A DNA stretch of 64,000 bases, from the NCBI RefSeq assembly GCF_016429195.1, contig NZ_JAELUF010000001.1, positions 1-64,000 of the forward strand, in the 5' to 3' direction. Origin of the DNA: Brevundimonas sp. ASV9. GTDB lineage: Bacteria; Pseudomonadota; Alphaproteobacteria; Caulobacterales; Caulobacteraceae. Under the pieces are notes generated by a model that was not told the DNA's origin, searched no databases, and saw only the letters and a list, made by a program, of their open reading frames with translations. Of this stretch, positions 39,164-47,319 are shown piece after piece. Every line of letters begins with the position of its first letter. The first letter of the stretch is position 1. Both the position numbers and the translations under genes were made by a program.

Positions 39164-39520
39164 ATGCTGGTCACCCTGATGAAGTCCAAGCTGCACCGCG
39201 CCACGGTGACCCAGGCCGATCTCGATTACGAGGGATCGATCGCCATCGACATGGACCTGCTGGACGCCGCCGGCATCTATCCGCACGAGCAGGTCGATGT
39301 GCTCAACATCACCAATGGCGCGCGCTTCACCACCTATGCGATCGAGGCGCCGCGCGGCTCCAAGGTCATCGGCGTCAACGGCGCCGCCGCCCGCCTGGTG
39401 CAGAAGAACGACAAGGTGATCGTGGTCACCTACGGCCAGCTGCCGCAGGAAGAGGCGCGCCAGTGGAACCCGAACGTGGTCCTGCTGGACGACGCCAACG
39501 CGATCAAGACCGCCGGCTAA
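39164..39520 (+). CDS. panD: Aspartate 1-decarboxylase proenzyme
   Basis: Makes beta-alanine for pantothenate and CoA synthesis. The 118-residue proenzyme self-cleaves between Gly and Ser in [10 protein letters not shown] to give the pyruvoyl cofactor. Further motifs are [27 protein letters not shown], and [22 protein letters not shown] lies about 8 bp before the ATG. It is monocistronic, closed by a strong bidirectional terminator. Confidence 0.97.
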   Translation: MLVTLMKSKLHRATVTQADLDYEGSIAIDMDLLDAAGIYPHEQVDVLNITNGARFTTYAIEAPRGSKVIGVNGAAARLVQKNDKVIVVTYGQLPQEEARQWNPNVVLLDDANAIKTAG

Positions 39521-39543
39521 GGCGCTTCGCTTCTCAGAATGCA

Positions 39544-39573
39544 AAAAGGCCCGCCGGCGACGGCGGGCCTTTT
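39544..39573. terminator. Bidirectional rho-independent terminator between panD and the SIMPL gene
   Basis: A perfect 13-bp stem AAAAGGCCCGCCG / CGGCGGGCCTTTT with a GCGA loop has A/T runs on both flanks, so it can terminate panD (plus) and the convergent gene (minus). Confidence 0.9.
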
Positions 39574-39592
39574 CTTCATCCGATTGATGCGA

Positions 39593-40384
39593 TCAGCGGG
39601 CGATGTCGTAGACGCCCGTGATGTCGATCCGCACCGTCAGTTCGCCGGCGGAAACCGGCGTGCTCTCGGCCCGGTCCATCGACACGGCGCGGGCGGCGAA
39701 CATCGGCATCGGCGGCTGGGGCGCATAGCCGCCGCCCTCGGTCAGGTTGCGGATGCCCGAGAGCTGGACGTTCAGCGACTGGGCGTACAGCTGGGCCTTG
39801 GCCTGCAGGTTGCGCACGGCCAGCTGGCGCGCCTGGTTTTCGGCGGCGGTCGGATCCTTCAGGCCGAAGCTGATGCCGTCGATCTGGTTGACGCCGGCGG
39901 CGACCACGGCGTCGGCCGTCGTGCCGACCTTGCTCAGGTCGTTGATGACCACCGTCACGCGGTTGACCGCCTGATAGCCGCGCAGCTTGGGTGGTTCGTT
40001 CTGGACATAGTCGTATTGCGCCGACAGGTTCAGACCGGAGGTCTGGATATCGCGTTCAGCAATGCCCGCGCGACGCAGGGCGGCGACGACGCGCGTCATT
40101 TGCGCAGCGTTATCGCGCATGGCTTGCTGAGCCGTGACGGCCTCGGTCTGAACGCCGAAGGTGATGGTGGCCATGTCCGGCGCGGCCTTGACCTCGCCAT
40201 AGGCCGACAGGTTCAGCGACGGCGCGGGTTGCATCATGTGCATGGCTCCCATGGGTTCGGCCGTCTGAGCCATGGCGCGCGGCGTAGCGGCGGCCAGGAA
40301 GGCGGCGGCGGCGACGGCACCGCCCAGGGCGACGGTCTTCAACGACAGGGTCTTCAGGGGGGCGGCGGCCAGGGTGCGGGTCAT
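39593..40384 (-). CDS. SIMPL-domain (DUF541) periplasmic protein
   Basis: 263 residues from the ATG at 40384; the frame is open for 37 more codons upstream but the signal peptide fixes this start. A signal peptide (LKTVALGGAVAAAAFLAAATPRAMAQ) is followed by the SIMPL repeat domain: LNLSAYGEVKAAPDMATITFGVQ, DIQTSGLNLSAQYDY, YQAVNRVTVVINDLSKVG, GVNQIDGISFGLKD. Family members are periplasmic or outer-membrane proteins of unclear function (BP26-like in Brucella), some linked to oxidative stress. It is convergent with panD. Confidence 0.85.
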   Translation of the reverse strand: MTRTLAAAPLKTLSLKTVALGGAVAAAAFLAAATPRAMAQTAEPMGAMHMMQPAPSLNLSAYGEVKAAPDMATITFGVQTEAVTAQQAMRDNAAQMTRVVAALRRAGIAERDIQTSGLNLSAQYDYVQNEPPKLRGYQAVNRVTVVINDLSKVGTTADAVVAAGVNQIDGISFGLKDPTAAENQARQLAVRNLQAKAQLYAQSLNVQLSGIRNLTEGGGYAPQPPMPMFAARAVSMDRAESTPVSAGELTVRIDITGVYDIAR

Positions 40385-40596
40385 GCAGTCTTCTCCGTGA
40401 GCGATCCGGGACCGGCGCGTTCGCCGATCCGTTGCAACGACCTTGGCCGTTCTCGCCTGAACCAACGCCCGTGCGCCGTGGCAGTTTCCGTTCATCTTCG
40501 TGAAATCGCCGAAAGATCGCCTTCTTGCCCGCCCCCGCTTGGCAAGCCGCGCCCGCGCCTGCTAGGCGAAACCCCTACCGCCGAGGCGCGCCTTGG

Positions 40597-40672
40597 GGGC
40601 CTGTAGCTCAATGGTTAGAGCCGACCGCTCATAACGGTCTGGTTGGGGGTTCGAGTCCCTCCGGGCCTACCA
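40597..40672 (+). tRNA. tRNA with CAT anticodon (probably tRNA-Ile2, possibly elongator tRNA-Met)
   Basis: A 76-nt cloverleaf with encoded CCA. The acceptor arm GGGCCTG pairs with CGGGCCT, the D arm is GCTC...GAGC, the anticodon stem GACCG/CGGTC holds the loop CTCATAA (anticodon CAT), and the T arm is GGGGGTTCGAGTCCCTC. The GGGCC acceptor start resembles tRNA-Ile2, whose C34 is modified to lysidine, more than elongator Met, but this cannot be settled by eye. It is not an initiator tRNA by its stem features. Confidence 0.93.
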
Positions 40673-40737
40673 CATCCTGTCGGGACCACCCGAAAACGGC
40701 TCAAGACCGCTTCACGGCAGTATCGCGGAAAACACAC

Positions 40738-41379
40738 TCACCAGCGGAAGGTGAAACGACCCAGAGCAGCGCCCAAAACCGCGACGAGGCCGACGCCCAA
40801 GGTGTACCAGACCGCCACAAAGGCGGCCGTGTGCTCGGGGCAATGCAGGCCGTAGACGGTCGCGGCCAGTCCTGCGGTCAGAAGACCGGCGGCGGCGCCG
40901 GCGAAAGCGGGTTTCACAGGGGCGAATCGTCTTGCGGCGAAGAAGATGAACGGCGCCGCCAGAGCGCCCAGCGACAGGATGTTCGTCGGACAGACCCTGG
41001 CGGAGCGCCCCATGACCATGTCCATCCGCGCGTCAGGCGCAGCGCCCAGCAACTCCACGACAGCCCATCCGGCAGCGACGGCCAAAATGGCGGCTAGCAG
41101 GATTGCGGGACGGCGCGGCGAAGCGCCCGGTCGCCCCAGTCGATCCAGGAGCCAGAAGCCGGCGGCGCACAAGGCGGCCGTATAGGCCGCCTTGGCCCAG
41201 AAGGTCGGCCCGGCGACGGCCGACATCAGATCTGGTCGCAATCCCAGCCACCAAACGACACCGGAAAGGGCGACGCCCGCCGCCGGCAGCATGAACAGCA
41301 GGACACGACGGTCCACGTCGCTTTGAGACGTGGGCGGCAAGTCCAGCGCCAGGCTGGTGATCAGGTCGTCAGTCTTCAT
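40738..41379 (-). CDS. nrsF: NrsF-type anti-sigma factor (DUF1109 membrane protein)
   Basis: 213 residues with six predicted membrane helices (for example VLLFMLPAAGVALSGVVWWLG, ILLAAILAVAAGWAVVELLG, FVAVWYTLGVGLVAVLGAAL). Two periplasm-side Cys motifs, RVCPTNILSLG and GLHCPEHTA, are the residues implicated in metal sensing in Caulobacter NrsF. It overlaps sigF by 11 bp, so the sigma factor and its membrane inhibitor are made together. Heavy metals are thought to release the sigma factor. Confidence 0.88.
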   Translation of the reverse strand: MKTDDLITSLALDLPPTSQSDVDRRVLLFMLPAAGVALSGVVWWLGLRPDLMSAVAGPTFWAKAAYTAALCAAGFWLLDRLGRPGASPRRPAILLAAILAVAAGWAVVELLGAAPDARMDMVMGRSARVCPTNILSLGALAAPFIFFAARRFAPVKPAFAGAAAGLLTAGLAATVYGLHCPEHTAAFVAVWYTLGVGLVAVLGAALGRFTFRW

Positions 41380-41929
41380 CGTTGGACCCTGCTGCTCCAG
41401 CCGCGAAGCGCGCGGTCAGAGCCTTGAAGCTGCGATGGATGCTGACCTTGGCGGCGGCGACGGAATAGCCGTGACGCTCGGCCGCCTCGGCCACGCTCAG
41501 CCCGGTGACTTTCACATCATGGATCAGGGCGCGCTGTCGCGCCGGCAGGATCGACAGGGCGCGGGTCAAATCGCGTCGCATGACCCCGTCCTCAACCGTG
41601 TGCTCGGCCAGCAGCACGCTTGCGTCATCCAGCGGCTCGGTGAGGCGTCGGCCTTGGCGGCGCAGGTGATCGATCAGCTTGTGGCGGGCGATCGTGAAGG
41701 CCCAGGCCGTGAACGATTGGTTGCGATCCCATGTGGCGCGCTTGGCGTGAATGGCGATCAGGGTCTCTTGCACGAGGTCCTCCGCGTCGCTTTCTCCGTT
41801 GAAAAGACGGCGTTTGAAAAAAGGCCGCAGGTGCGCGGCCAGGTCCGACAGCAGCACGCGCCAAGCCTGCGCGTCACCATCCAGGCCATTGAGCATCAAG
41901 GCTTTGAGTTGTGATTCCCGGTCAAGCAC
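41369..41929 (-). CDS. sigF: ECF RNA polymerase sigma factor SigF
   Basis: 186-residue group-4 sigma factor. Region 2 is AEDLVQETLIAIHAKRATWDRNQSFTAWAFTIARHKLID, and region 4 is SILPARQRALIHDVKVTGLSVAEAAERHGYSVAAAKVSIHRSFKAL. The start is GTG at 41929; an internal ATG at 41896 would cut the conserved N-terminus. With nrsF downstream and divergent bufferin genes, this is the Caulobacter sigma-F heavy-metal response locus. A sigma-F-like promoter lies only about 15 bp upstream of the GTG, which implies autoregulation and a very short leader. Confidence 0.9.
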   Translation of the reverse strand: MLDRESQLKALMLNGLDGDAQAWRVLLSDLAAHLRPFFKRRLFNGESDAEDLVQETLIAIHAKRATWDRNQSFTAWAFTIARHKLIDHLRRQGRRLTEPLDDASVLLAEHTVEDGVMRRDLTRALSILPARQRALIHDVKVTGLSVAEAAERHGYSVAAAKVSIHRSFKALTARFAAGAAGSNDED

Positions 41930-41943
41930 GTGCGACTGCGACC

Positions 41944-41970
41944 TACGCTGCGGAGACCGCGACGGTTACA
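41944..41970 (-). promoter_or_regulatory. Sigma-F-like promoter for sigF-nrsF
   Basis: On the minus strand TGTAAC (41970-41965), a 17-bp spacer and CGTA (41947-41944) form an ECF-type promoter. It is the mirror partner of the bufA promoter with the same -35 and spacer. Confidence 0.65.
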
Positions 41971-42014
41971 TGGCGTCTCGCAAAATGATGCACGAAAAAT
42001 AGTTGGCTCGAAAA

Positions 42015-42042
42015 TGTAACGCGCGGCGGGTCGTCGGCGAAA
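42015..42042 (+). promoter_or_regulatory. Sigma-F-like promoter for the bufferin operon
   Basis: TGTAAC (42015-42020), a 17-bp spacer and CGAAA (42038-42042) form an ECF-type promoter about 52 bp before the bufA start. It shares its -35 and spacing with the divergent sigF promoter. Confidence 0.7.
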
Positions 42043-42093
42043 GGCGGATTCAGCGGCCACGAACGGCCGTGCTTTTTGAGAAGGACCTCTTGC

Positions 42094-42384
42094 ATGACCC
42101 GCACCAAGATCGCCGCCGCAACCCTTGTCGCCCTGACGGCCGGCGCCGGCATGGCCCACGCCCAATCGACCAGGAACGCCGAGACCAAACCGGCCGCTAT
42201 GGAGAAATGCTACGGCATCGCTCTGGCCGGCAAGAACGACTGCGCCGCCGGCCCTGGCACGACCTGCGCCGGCACTTCGGTGCGCGACTATCAGGGCAAC
42301 GCCTGGAAGCACACGCCCGCCGGCACCTGCACCAGCATCCGCACCCCGCGCGGCAACGGCTCGCTGACGCCCGTCTCGCGCTGA
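42094..42384 (+). CDS. bufA: Bufferin precursor peptide BufA1 (DUF2282)
   Basis: 96-residue secreted peptide. A signal peptide ([19 protein letters not shown] ending MAHAQS) precedes a core with four Cys: [24 protein letters not shown] and [11 protein letters not shown]2282 peptides are RiPP precursors whose Cys are modified by the MNIO enzyme BufB, with BufC as partner, to give copper-binding bufferins. The core pattern K-C-Y-G...N-D-C-A...C-A-G...G-T-C matches the family. AAGGA lies 8 bp upstream of the ATG. First gene of bufA-bufB-bufC-doxX. Confidence 0.92.
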   Translation: MTRTKIAAATLVALTAGAGMAHAQSTRNAETKPAAMEKCYGIALAGKNDCAAGPGTTCAGTSVRDYQGNAWKHTPAGTCTSIRTPRGNGSLTPVSR

Positions 42385-42398
42385 TCGGAGCTGGACCG

Positions 42399-43262
42399 AT
42401 GAACCATGGATCGACCGCCACGACGCCTGTCCCCACCGTGGGACTGGGCCTCAAGGCCCGCCATTACGACGAGGCGCTGGCGTCTCCGGCGGCCGGTCTG
42501 TGGTTTGAGGTCCATCCCGAGAACTATATGGTCGATGGCGGCCCTCGCTTGAAATCGCTGGAGGCCATCCGTCGAGAAAAGCCTCTGTCACTGCATGGTG
42601 TCGGCTTGTCGCTCGCCGGCGATGAGGCGCCGGACCCGGAGCATCTGGCGCGGCTCAGGACGCTCGCTGACCGGTTCGAGCCGTTTCTGATGTCCGAGCA
42701 TCTGGCCTGGTCGCGGAGCGGCGGCGTCTACCATCCTGATCTGCTCCCGTTTCCGCGCACCCGACAGATGTTGAAGCGGGTCAGCGACAACGTCGGGCGC
42801 GCGCAGGACGCGCTAGGCCGACGCCTGCTGATCGAGAACCCGGCCCTTTACCTTGACCTGAAAGGCCACGAGATGGGGGAGGTCGACTTCCTGGTCGAAC
42901 TGGCTGCCGCGACAGGCTGCGGACTGCTGCTCGATCTGAACAATGTGCACATCAGCGCCAACAATCTCGGCGCAGACCCGCGAGACTATCTGGCGGGCGT
43001 TCCGGCCGATCTTATCGGCGAGATCCATCTGGCCGGCTTTGCGCCCGATCCCGTCCACGCAGAGGCGCTGTTGATCGATACCCACGACGCGCCGGTCAGC
43101 GACGCCGTTTGGTCCCTTTACGCCCAGACCCTTACCCGGATCGGGCCGCGTCCCACGCTGATCGAACGCGACGACAACATTCCCGACTTCGCCGGGTTGA
43201 TCGCCGAACGCGATCAAGCCGTCGCCGTAATGGAGGTCTGCCATGTCCAGTGCGCCGCCTGA
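42399..43262 (+). CDS. bufB: MNIO-family peptide-modifying oxidase BufB (DUF692)
   Basis: 287-residue TIM-barrel di/tri-iron enzyme. Family motifs with metal-binding residues are EVHPENYMVDGGPRL, LSLHGVGLSLAG, MSEHLAWS, LLIENPALYL, LLLDLNNVHISANNLG, GEIHLAGF and LIERDDNIPDF. MNIO enzymes oxidise Cys residues of the precursor to heterocycles. It lies 14 bp after bufA and overlaps bufC by 20 bp. The frame is open upstream through bufA, but ATG 42399 is the first start after the bufA stop. Confidence 0.93.
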   Translation: MNHGSTATTPVPTVGLGLKARHYDEALASPAAGLWFEVHPENYMVDGGPRLKSLEAIRREKPLSLHGVGLSLAGDEAPDPEHLARLRTLADRFEPFLMSEHLAWSRSGGVYHPDLLPFPRTRQMLKRVSDNVGRAQDALGRRLLIENPALYLDLKGHEMGEVDFLVELAAATGCGLLLDLNNVHISANNLGADPRDYLAGVPADLIGEIHLAGFAPDPVHAEALLIDTHDAPVSDAVWSLYAQTLTRIGPRPTLIERDDNIPDFAGLIAERDQAVAVMEVCHVQCAA

Positions 43263-44028
43263 CGATCAGATGCTGTCATTTCATGCGAGCTTCTTCCTGG
43301 CCTTGCAGGGGCGGGGCTCTATGCTCGCACCGTGGCTGGCGGATCCAAATGCGCCTGGACTGGCGGTTTATCGAAACACGGTGGCCAAGGGGCGGGCCGA
43401 CGCCCTGGCGGGTCTCTATCCGACTGTCGAACGGTTGGTCGGCCCGGACTGGTTTCGCGACGCCGCTCTGATCTACGCCGACAGCGCCCCTCCCTCCTCC
43501 CCAGTTCTCGATACCTATGGCGAGGGCTTCCCGGAGTGGCTGGCGACGTTTCCGCCCGCGTTTGAACTTCAGTTTCTGCCGCCTGTCGCCCGTCTTGATC
43601 GCGCATGGAGCCGCGCGCACCGCGCCGCTGACGCACCGACCCTGCGCCCCGGGACAGTCGCCGCCCTGTCGCACACTGTTCTCAACGCCGGCAGCGCGGT
43701 CCTGCATCCGTCTGCGAAAGTCTTCTGGTTCGACTGGACCGCGCCATCGATCTGGCTGGCCAATCGTCTGGCTACGCCTCCGGACGACATGGTGTGGGAC
43801 CAGTCCCCTGAGGGCCTGTTGATCGTGCGGCCGGAAATGGAGGTCCAGACCCATCGATTGAACCGACCCCAGTTCGCCTTTCTTGACGCCTGCCGTCATG
43901 GCCGCACGGTCGGAGCGGCGGCCCGCGCCGCCCTCGCGGCCGATCCCGCAGCCAATCTGTCCGAGCTGTTCAGAGATCTGCTTCTGAGCGGTGCCTTCAC
44001 CCGTATCGAAACCGGAGCGCCACAATGA
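43243..44028 (+). CDS. bufC: Bufferin maturation partner BufC (DUF2063)
   Basis: 261 residues. The N-terminal DUF2063 domain runs from [16 protein letters not shown] to [39 protein letters not shown]. The C-terminal part ([36 protein letters not shown]) resembles RiPP recognition-type partners. It is thought to present the BufA leader to BufB. It overlaps bufB by 20 bp and doxX by 4 bp, so the complex partners are translated together. Confidence 0.9.
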   Translation: MSSAPPDDQMLSFHASFFLALQGRGSMLAPWLADPNAPGLAVYRNTVAKGRADALAGLYPTVERLVGPDWFRDAALIYADSAPPSSPVLDTYGEGFPEWLATFPPAFELQFLPPVARLDRAWSRAHRAADAPTLRPGTVAALSHTVLNAGSAVLHPSAKVFWFDWTAPSIWLANRLATPPDDMVWDQSPEGLLIVRPEMEVQTHRLNRPQFAFLDACRHGRTVGAAARAALAADPAANLSELFRDLLLSGAFTRIETGAPQ

Positions 44029-44486
44029 CCGAACTGACCGCCGCATCGTCGCCGCGCTCCTCTCTGGCGGCCCTTCCAAGCCTGGCCCAGGCTGCGATCC
44101 CCCTGCCGGTGCTCAGCCTGATCGCGCGTGTATCGATCGCGGCGGTCTTTTTTCTTTCCGGCCGGACAAAGGTGGAGGGCCTGCTGACTATCACCGACAG
44201 CACCTATGCTCTGTTCGCCGAGGAATACCGACTGCCTCTGATCCCCAGCGATATCGCCGCCCACCTGGCGACCTATTCGGAACATTTGTTCCCGGTCTTG
44301 CTGGTGCTCGGCCTCGGCGTCCGCCTCGCCGCGCTCGCGCTTCTGGGCATGACCATAGTGATCGAGGTTTTCGTCTATCCCCTCGGTTGGCCGACCCACC
44401 TGCTTTGGGCGACGGTGCTGCTCTACATCATCAGGTTCGGCGCCGGGCCGATCAGCCTGGATCATTGGTTGAGCCGGAGAAGCTGA
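44025..44486 (+). CDS. DoxX-family membrane protein of the bufferin operon
   Basis: 153 residues with four predicted helices ([68 protein letters not shown]) and the DoxX signature [11 protein letters not shown]. DoxX-like proteins often end bufferin-type operons. The precise role, perhaps quinone-linked redox or export support, is not known. ATGA overlap with bufC shows it belongs to the operon. It has a second, unlinked DoxX homologue at 55210. Confidence 0.85.
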   Translation: MTELTAASSPRSSLAALPSLAQAAIPLPVLSLIARVSIAAVFFLSGRTKVEGLLTITDSTYALFAEEYRLPLIPSDIAAHLATYSEHLFPVLLVLGLGVRLAALALLGMTIVIEVFVYPLGWPTHLLWATVLLYIIRFGAGPISLDHWLSRRS

Positions 44487-44683
44487 TCCGCCAAGCTTGT
44501 TTAGTGTGCTTTCCGGCGCCCCTAGCTGCATGCCGTCAACGCAAACCCAGAACAAACGGAGGCGCCATCACAGGCTGCATTAATCAGCAGCCGGAAAGAT
44601 TAGGTGCTTTTCGCGTGGTGCTTGGGAGACTCTCGAGTGGTCCCGGCGCACTGGGTCGTCAGAACGCGGTCTGAGCAATCGCT

Positions 44684-44944
44684 TCAGCCGTTGTCGTTGC
44701 CGGCGCTTTGGCAGCGGTGTTCGAGCGATAGTCGGCGGACGTCGGCGGCGTTCTGAAAGACGGCGCGGCTGATGAAGGCGCCCATGTCGCGCCAGGCGTT
44801 GGATATGGTCTGGAAGGTCTGTTCGTCGGTCTGGCTGGCGGCCAGGGCTTCGTTCCAGCGCGACGTCAGCGCATTGATCTCGTCGAGCATCAAAAGCCGC
44901 CCGCAGGCGAGGGTCATCCGGTAGCTTGCGCTTCCTTGGCTCAT
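44684..44944 (-). CDS. Small protein downstream of the globin-coupled chemoreceptor, unknown function
   Basis: 86 residues: MSQGSASYRMTLACGRLLML, then a predicted helical body (DEINALTSRWNEALAASQTDEQ, ISNAWRDMGAFISRAVF). No domain recognised and no signal peptide. It starts 2 bp after the chemoreceptor stop, so it is almost certainly co-translated with it. It might be a chemotaxis accessory protein. Confidence 0.6.
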   Translation of the reverse strand: MSQGSASYRMTLACGRLLMLDEINALTSRWNEALAASQTDEQTFQTISNAWRDMGAFISRAVFQNAADVRRLSLEHRCQSAGNDNG

Positions 44945-44946
44945 TG

Positions 44947-46554
44947 TCAGAACTCCTCCCAGCCGGCCGTGTCCGCCTCCTCCACGACGGCCAGCGCGGC
45001 CGAGCCGGAGGATCGCAGCGCGGTTGAGCGCGTAGGCCGGGCCGCGCTCGCCTTGCGCGGCACCGGCGCGGCGAGAGCTTGGCTGCTCAGCTCGGTTTCG
45101 CGTGTCAGGCTGAAGCGCTGGACCAGATCCGACAGCTGACGGCTTTCAGAAGTCAGGCTGTGGCTGGCCGCCGTCGACTGTTCGACCATGGCGGCGTTCT
45201 GCTGGGTCACCTGGTCCATCTGGTTGACGGCGGTGTTGACCTCTTCCAGCGCCGTCGACTGCTCTCGCGTCGAGGCCGTAATCTCGTTCATGAGCTCGTC
45301 GATTTCGGCGACGCGCTTGACGATGGACGATAGGGCCTCGCCCGTTTCTGCGACCAAGGTGACGCCGGACTTCACCTGGACGGACGAGGTGGTGATCAAC
45401 GACTTGATCTCCTTGGCGGCCTCTGCGGAGCGCTGCGCCAGGGCCCGAACCTCGGAGGCCACCACGGCGAACCCTCGCCCCGCGTCACCCGCGCGCGCAG
45501 CCTCCACGCCCGCGTTCAAGGCCAGAAGGTTGGTCTGGAAGGCGATCTCGTCGATGACGCCGATGATCTGGTTGATCTGCGACGACGACTGTTCGATCGC
45601 GGTCATGGCCTCAACGGCGCGGCTGACCACCTCGCGCGACTGCTCGGCGGATTGGCGAGAGGTTTCGACGACCGCGGCGGCGCGACTGGCGCCTTCGGCC
45701 GCACGCTTCACCGTGGCGGTGATCTCGTCCAGCGCGGCCGCCGTTTCCTCCAGCGTCGCCGCCTGATGTTCGGTGCGCCGCGACAGGTCGTCAGCCGCTT
45801 CGCTGATTTCGGCGGCGCCCAGTTGCATGGCGCCCGTATTGCTGGCGATCTCGGCCATGGCGTCGTCCAGACGCTGCATGGCGGTGTTGAAGTCGGCCTT
45901 CAGTCTCGCGTAGCCGCCGGTGAAGTCCGACGCGATGCGGATTCGCAGGTCGCCCTGCGCCAGGGCCGCCAGAGCCGCCGCCGTATCCTCCACCACCCGC
46001 GTCTGCTCCGCCTCGGCCTCTGCGCGCTTCTGGTCCGCCTCCAGGCGCTTGGTCTCGGCGGCTTCCAGATACAGCGAAATGACGAAATCCATGTCGAGCA
46101 TGGCGGCCTTCACGACGCTGGCCAGCGTCGCCGACAGAGCCTTGCCGTCATCGCGCTTCGAAAACAGCGACCTCTTGGCGTGGGAGGTGACGATCGCCTC
46201 GATCAGCCCTTCCAGGACCAGGGCGTAGCCGCCGATGTACCAGCGCGGCTCCAGGCCGATCCGGGCGTGGGTTTGGCCGATGCGTCGCACGCCCTCGACA
46301 TAGGCCGGATCGAAGGCGCCCGAGGCGATCAGGCCCCAGTGTCGCGCCTGGGCGTCTTTGGCCCCCGCGATCTGGCTTTCCGCGCCGAAGAAGCGGGCCA
46401 CGTCCGGCGTCGCGCGAACCTGGTCGTAAAAGGCTTCAAGGCTGGGTTGAAGCGCCGCCTCGATGACGGGCCTGGCGTCGGCGAGGCGGGACCTTGCGGC
46501 CTTGTCCATCTTCAAGAAGCGAAGTCTTTGGTCCAGATTCATTGCGTCCGACAT
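44947..46554 (-). CDS. Globin-coupled methyl-accepting chemotaxis protein (HemAT-like)
   Basis: 535-residue soluble aerotaxis-type receptor. The N-terminal protoglobin domain (about residues 1-170) has the proximal heme His96 in [19 protein letters not shown]. There are no membrane segments. A helical/HAMP-like stretch ([29 protein letters not shown]) leads to the signalling domain with the hairpin tip [45 protein letters not shown]. The C-terminus ends GWEEF, a tether pentapeptide of the xWxxF type used to recruit CheR/CheB. It should sense oxygen (or NO/CO) and signal to CheA. Confidence 0.92.
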   Translation of the reverse strand: MSDAMNLDQRLRFLKMDKAARSRLADARPVIEAALQPSLEAFYDQVRATPDVARFFGAESQIAGAKDAQARHWGLIASGAFDPAYVEGVRRIGQTHARIGLEPRWYIGGYALVLEGLIEAIVTSHAKRSLFSKRDDGKALSATLASVVKAAMLDMDFVISLYLEAAETKRLEADQKRAEAEAEQTRVVEDTAAALAALAQGDLRIRIASDFTGGYARLKADFNTAMQRLDDAMAEIASNTGAMQLGAAEISEAADDLSRRTEHQAATLEETAAALDEITATVKRAAEGASRAAAVVETSRQSAEQSREVVSRAVEAMTAIEQSSSQINQIIGVIDEIAFQTNLLALNAGVEAARAGDAGRGFAVVASEVRALAQRSAEAAKEIKSLITTSSVQVKSGVTLVAETGEALSSIVKRVAEIDELMNEITASTREQSTALEEVNTAVNQMDQVTQQNAAMVEQSTAASHSLTSESRQLSDLVQRFSLTRETELSSQALAAPVPRKASAARPTRSTALRSSGSAALAVVEEADTAGWEEF

Positions 46555-46668
46555 GACGGCCCCCTTGCATGGCGGTCAGTTGGACGAGGTTCGATCTAAA
46601 GGCCGGTTGAAGTCTCTTCAGCCCGTAGACTGTTTCACAGCGGAAGCATTGTTTGCGCCGGTCTGACG

Positions 46669-47145
46669 TCAGGTCGCGGTATGACCGACGTCCTTCGCCA
46701 TGGTCTGCAGCAGCGGGATCAGCTGGGCGGCGGTCTTCAGACCCTCGCTGGTCAAAAGGCCGGCCAGACGACCGTATTGTGACCGCCGATCTTCGAGAAC
46801 AGCGCGGCCTGCCTCGGTGATTTCCAGCATGGTGACACGCCGGTCGTTCGGATGGGGCGAACGCTTGACGAGATCGGCGCGAACCAGATGATCAACCAGA
46901 CGCGACAGCGAGGCCGGCGGCGCCTGAAGCGTCGATCCCAGGGCGCATTGTTTGACACCGCGACGGCCCTCGCCGGCAATCAGGCTCAAGGCGCGGACGG
47001 CGGCATTGCTTTGACCATCGGCGCGCAGGACGCGATCAAGCTGGCGATCGAGTTCGAGCAAGGCGGTGTCGAGCGCATAGAGCGCCATCGCGGGATCATC
47101 GAACTCCCGCACGGTGAACTCATCCATCGTCCCCCGAACACCCAT
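46669..47145 (-). CDS. MarR-family transcriptional regulator
   Basis: About 158 residues with a winged-helix core: ALSLIAGEGRRGVKQCALGSTLQAPPASLSRLVDHLVRADLV, followed by the MarR wing signature RSPHPNDRRVTMLEITEAGRAVLE. Starts at 47145 and 47127 are both possible; a GGGGGA lies before the latter but is very close. It is divergent from the hybrid kinase gene, with a small palindrome in the gap. Target and ligand are unknown. Confidence 0.85.
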   Translation of the reverse strand: MGVRGTMDEFTVREFDDPAMALYALDTALLELDRQLDRVLRADGQSNAAVRALSLIAGEGRRGVKQCALGSTLQAPPASLSRLVDHLVRADLVKRSPHPNDRRVTMLEITEAGRAVLEDRRSQYGRLAGLLTSEGLKTAAQLIPLLQTMAKDVGHTAT

Positions 47146-47235
47146 AGGTCCGGTGTGACAGGATTGGCCGCAACCTGCAAGATAGACGAAGGTCAACCCT
47201 TAGGGCTATCGAACTCCTAACAGCGCATCCATGAG

Positions 47236-47246
47236 GAAATGATTTC
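47236..47246. promoter_or_regulatory. Palindrome between marR-like and hybrid kinase genes
   Basis: GAAAT-G-ATTTC is a perfect 11-bp palindrome in the A+T-rich divergent gap and could be half of a MarR-type operator. No experimental motif is known for this regulator. Confidence 0.3.
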
Positions 47247-47319
47247 ATACCGACGCAATCCTAGATTGCCGGGCAAGCCTTTGGAAACAAAGTGGCGAGG
47301 CAACAACCGGAAAGAGCCG

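Noticed and set aside
40597-40672. The tRNA as an attachment site of an integrated element
   Set aside because: No integrase, no direct repeat of the tRNA 3' end and no compositional island were seen next to it.
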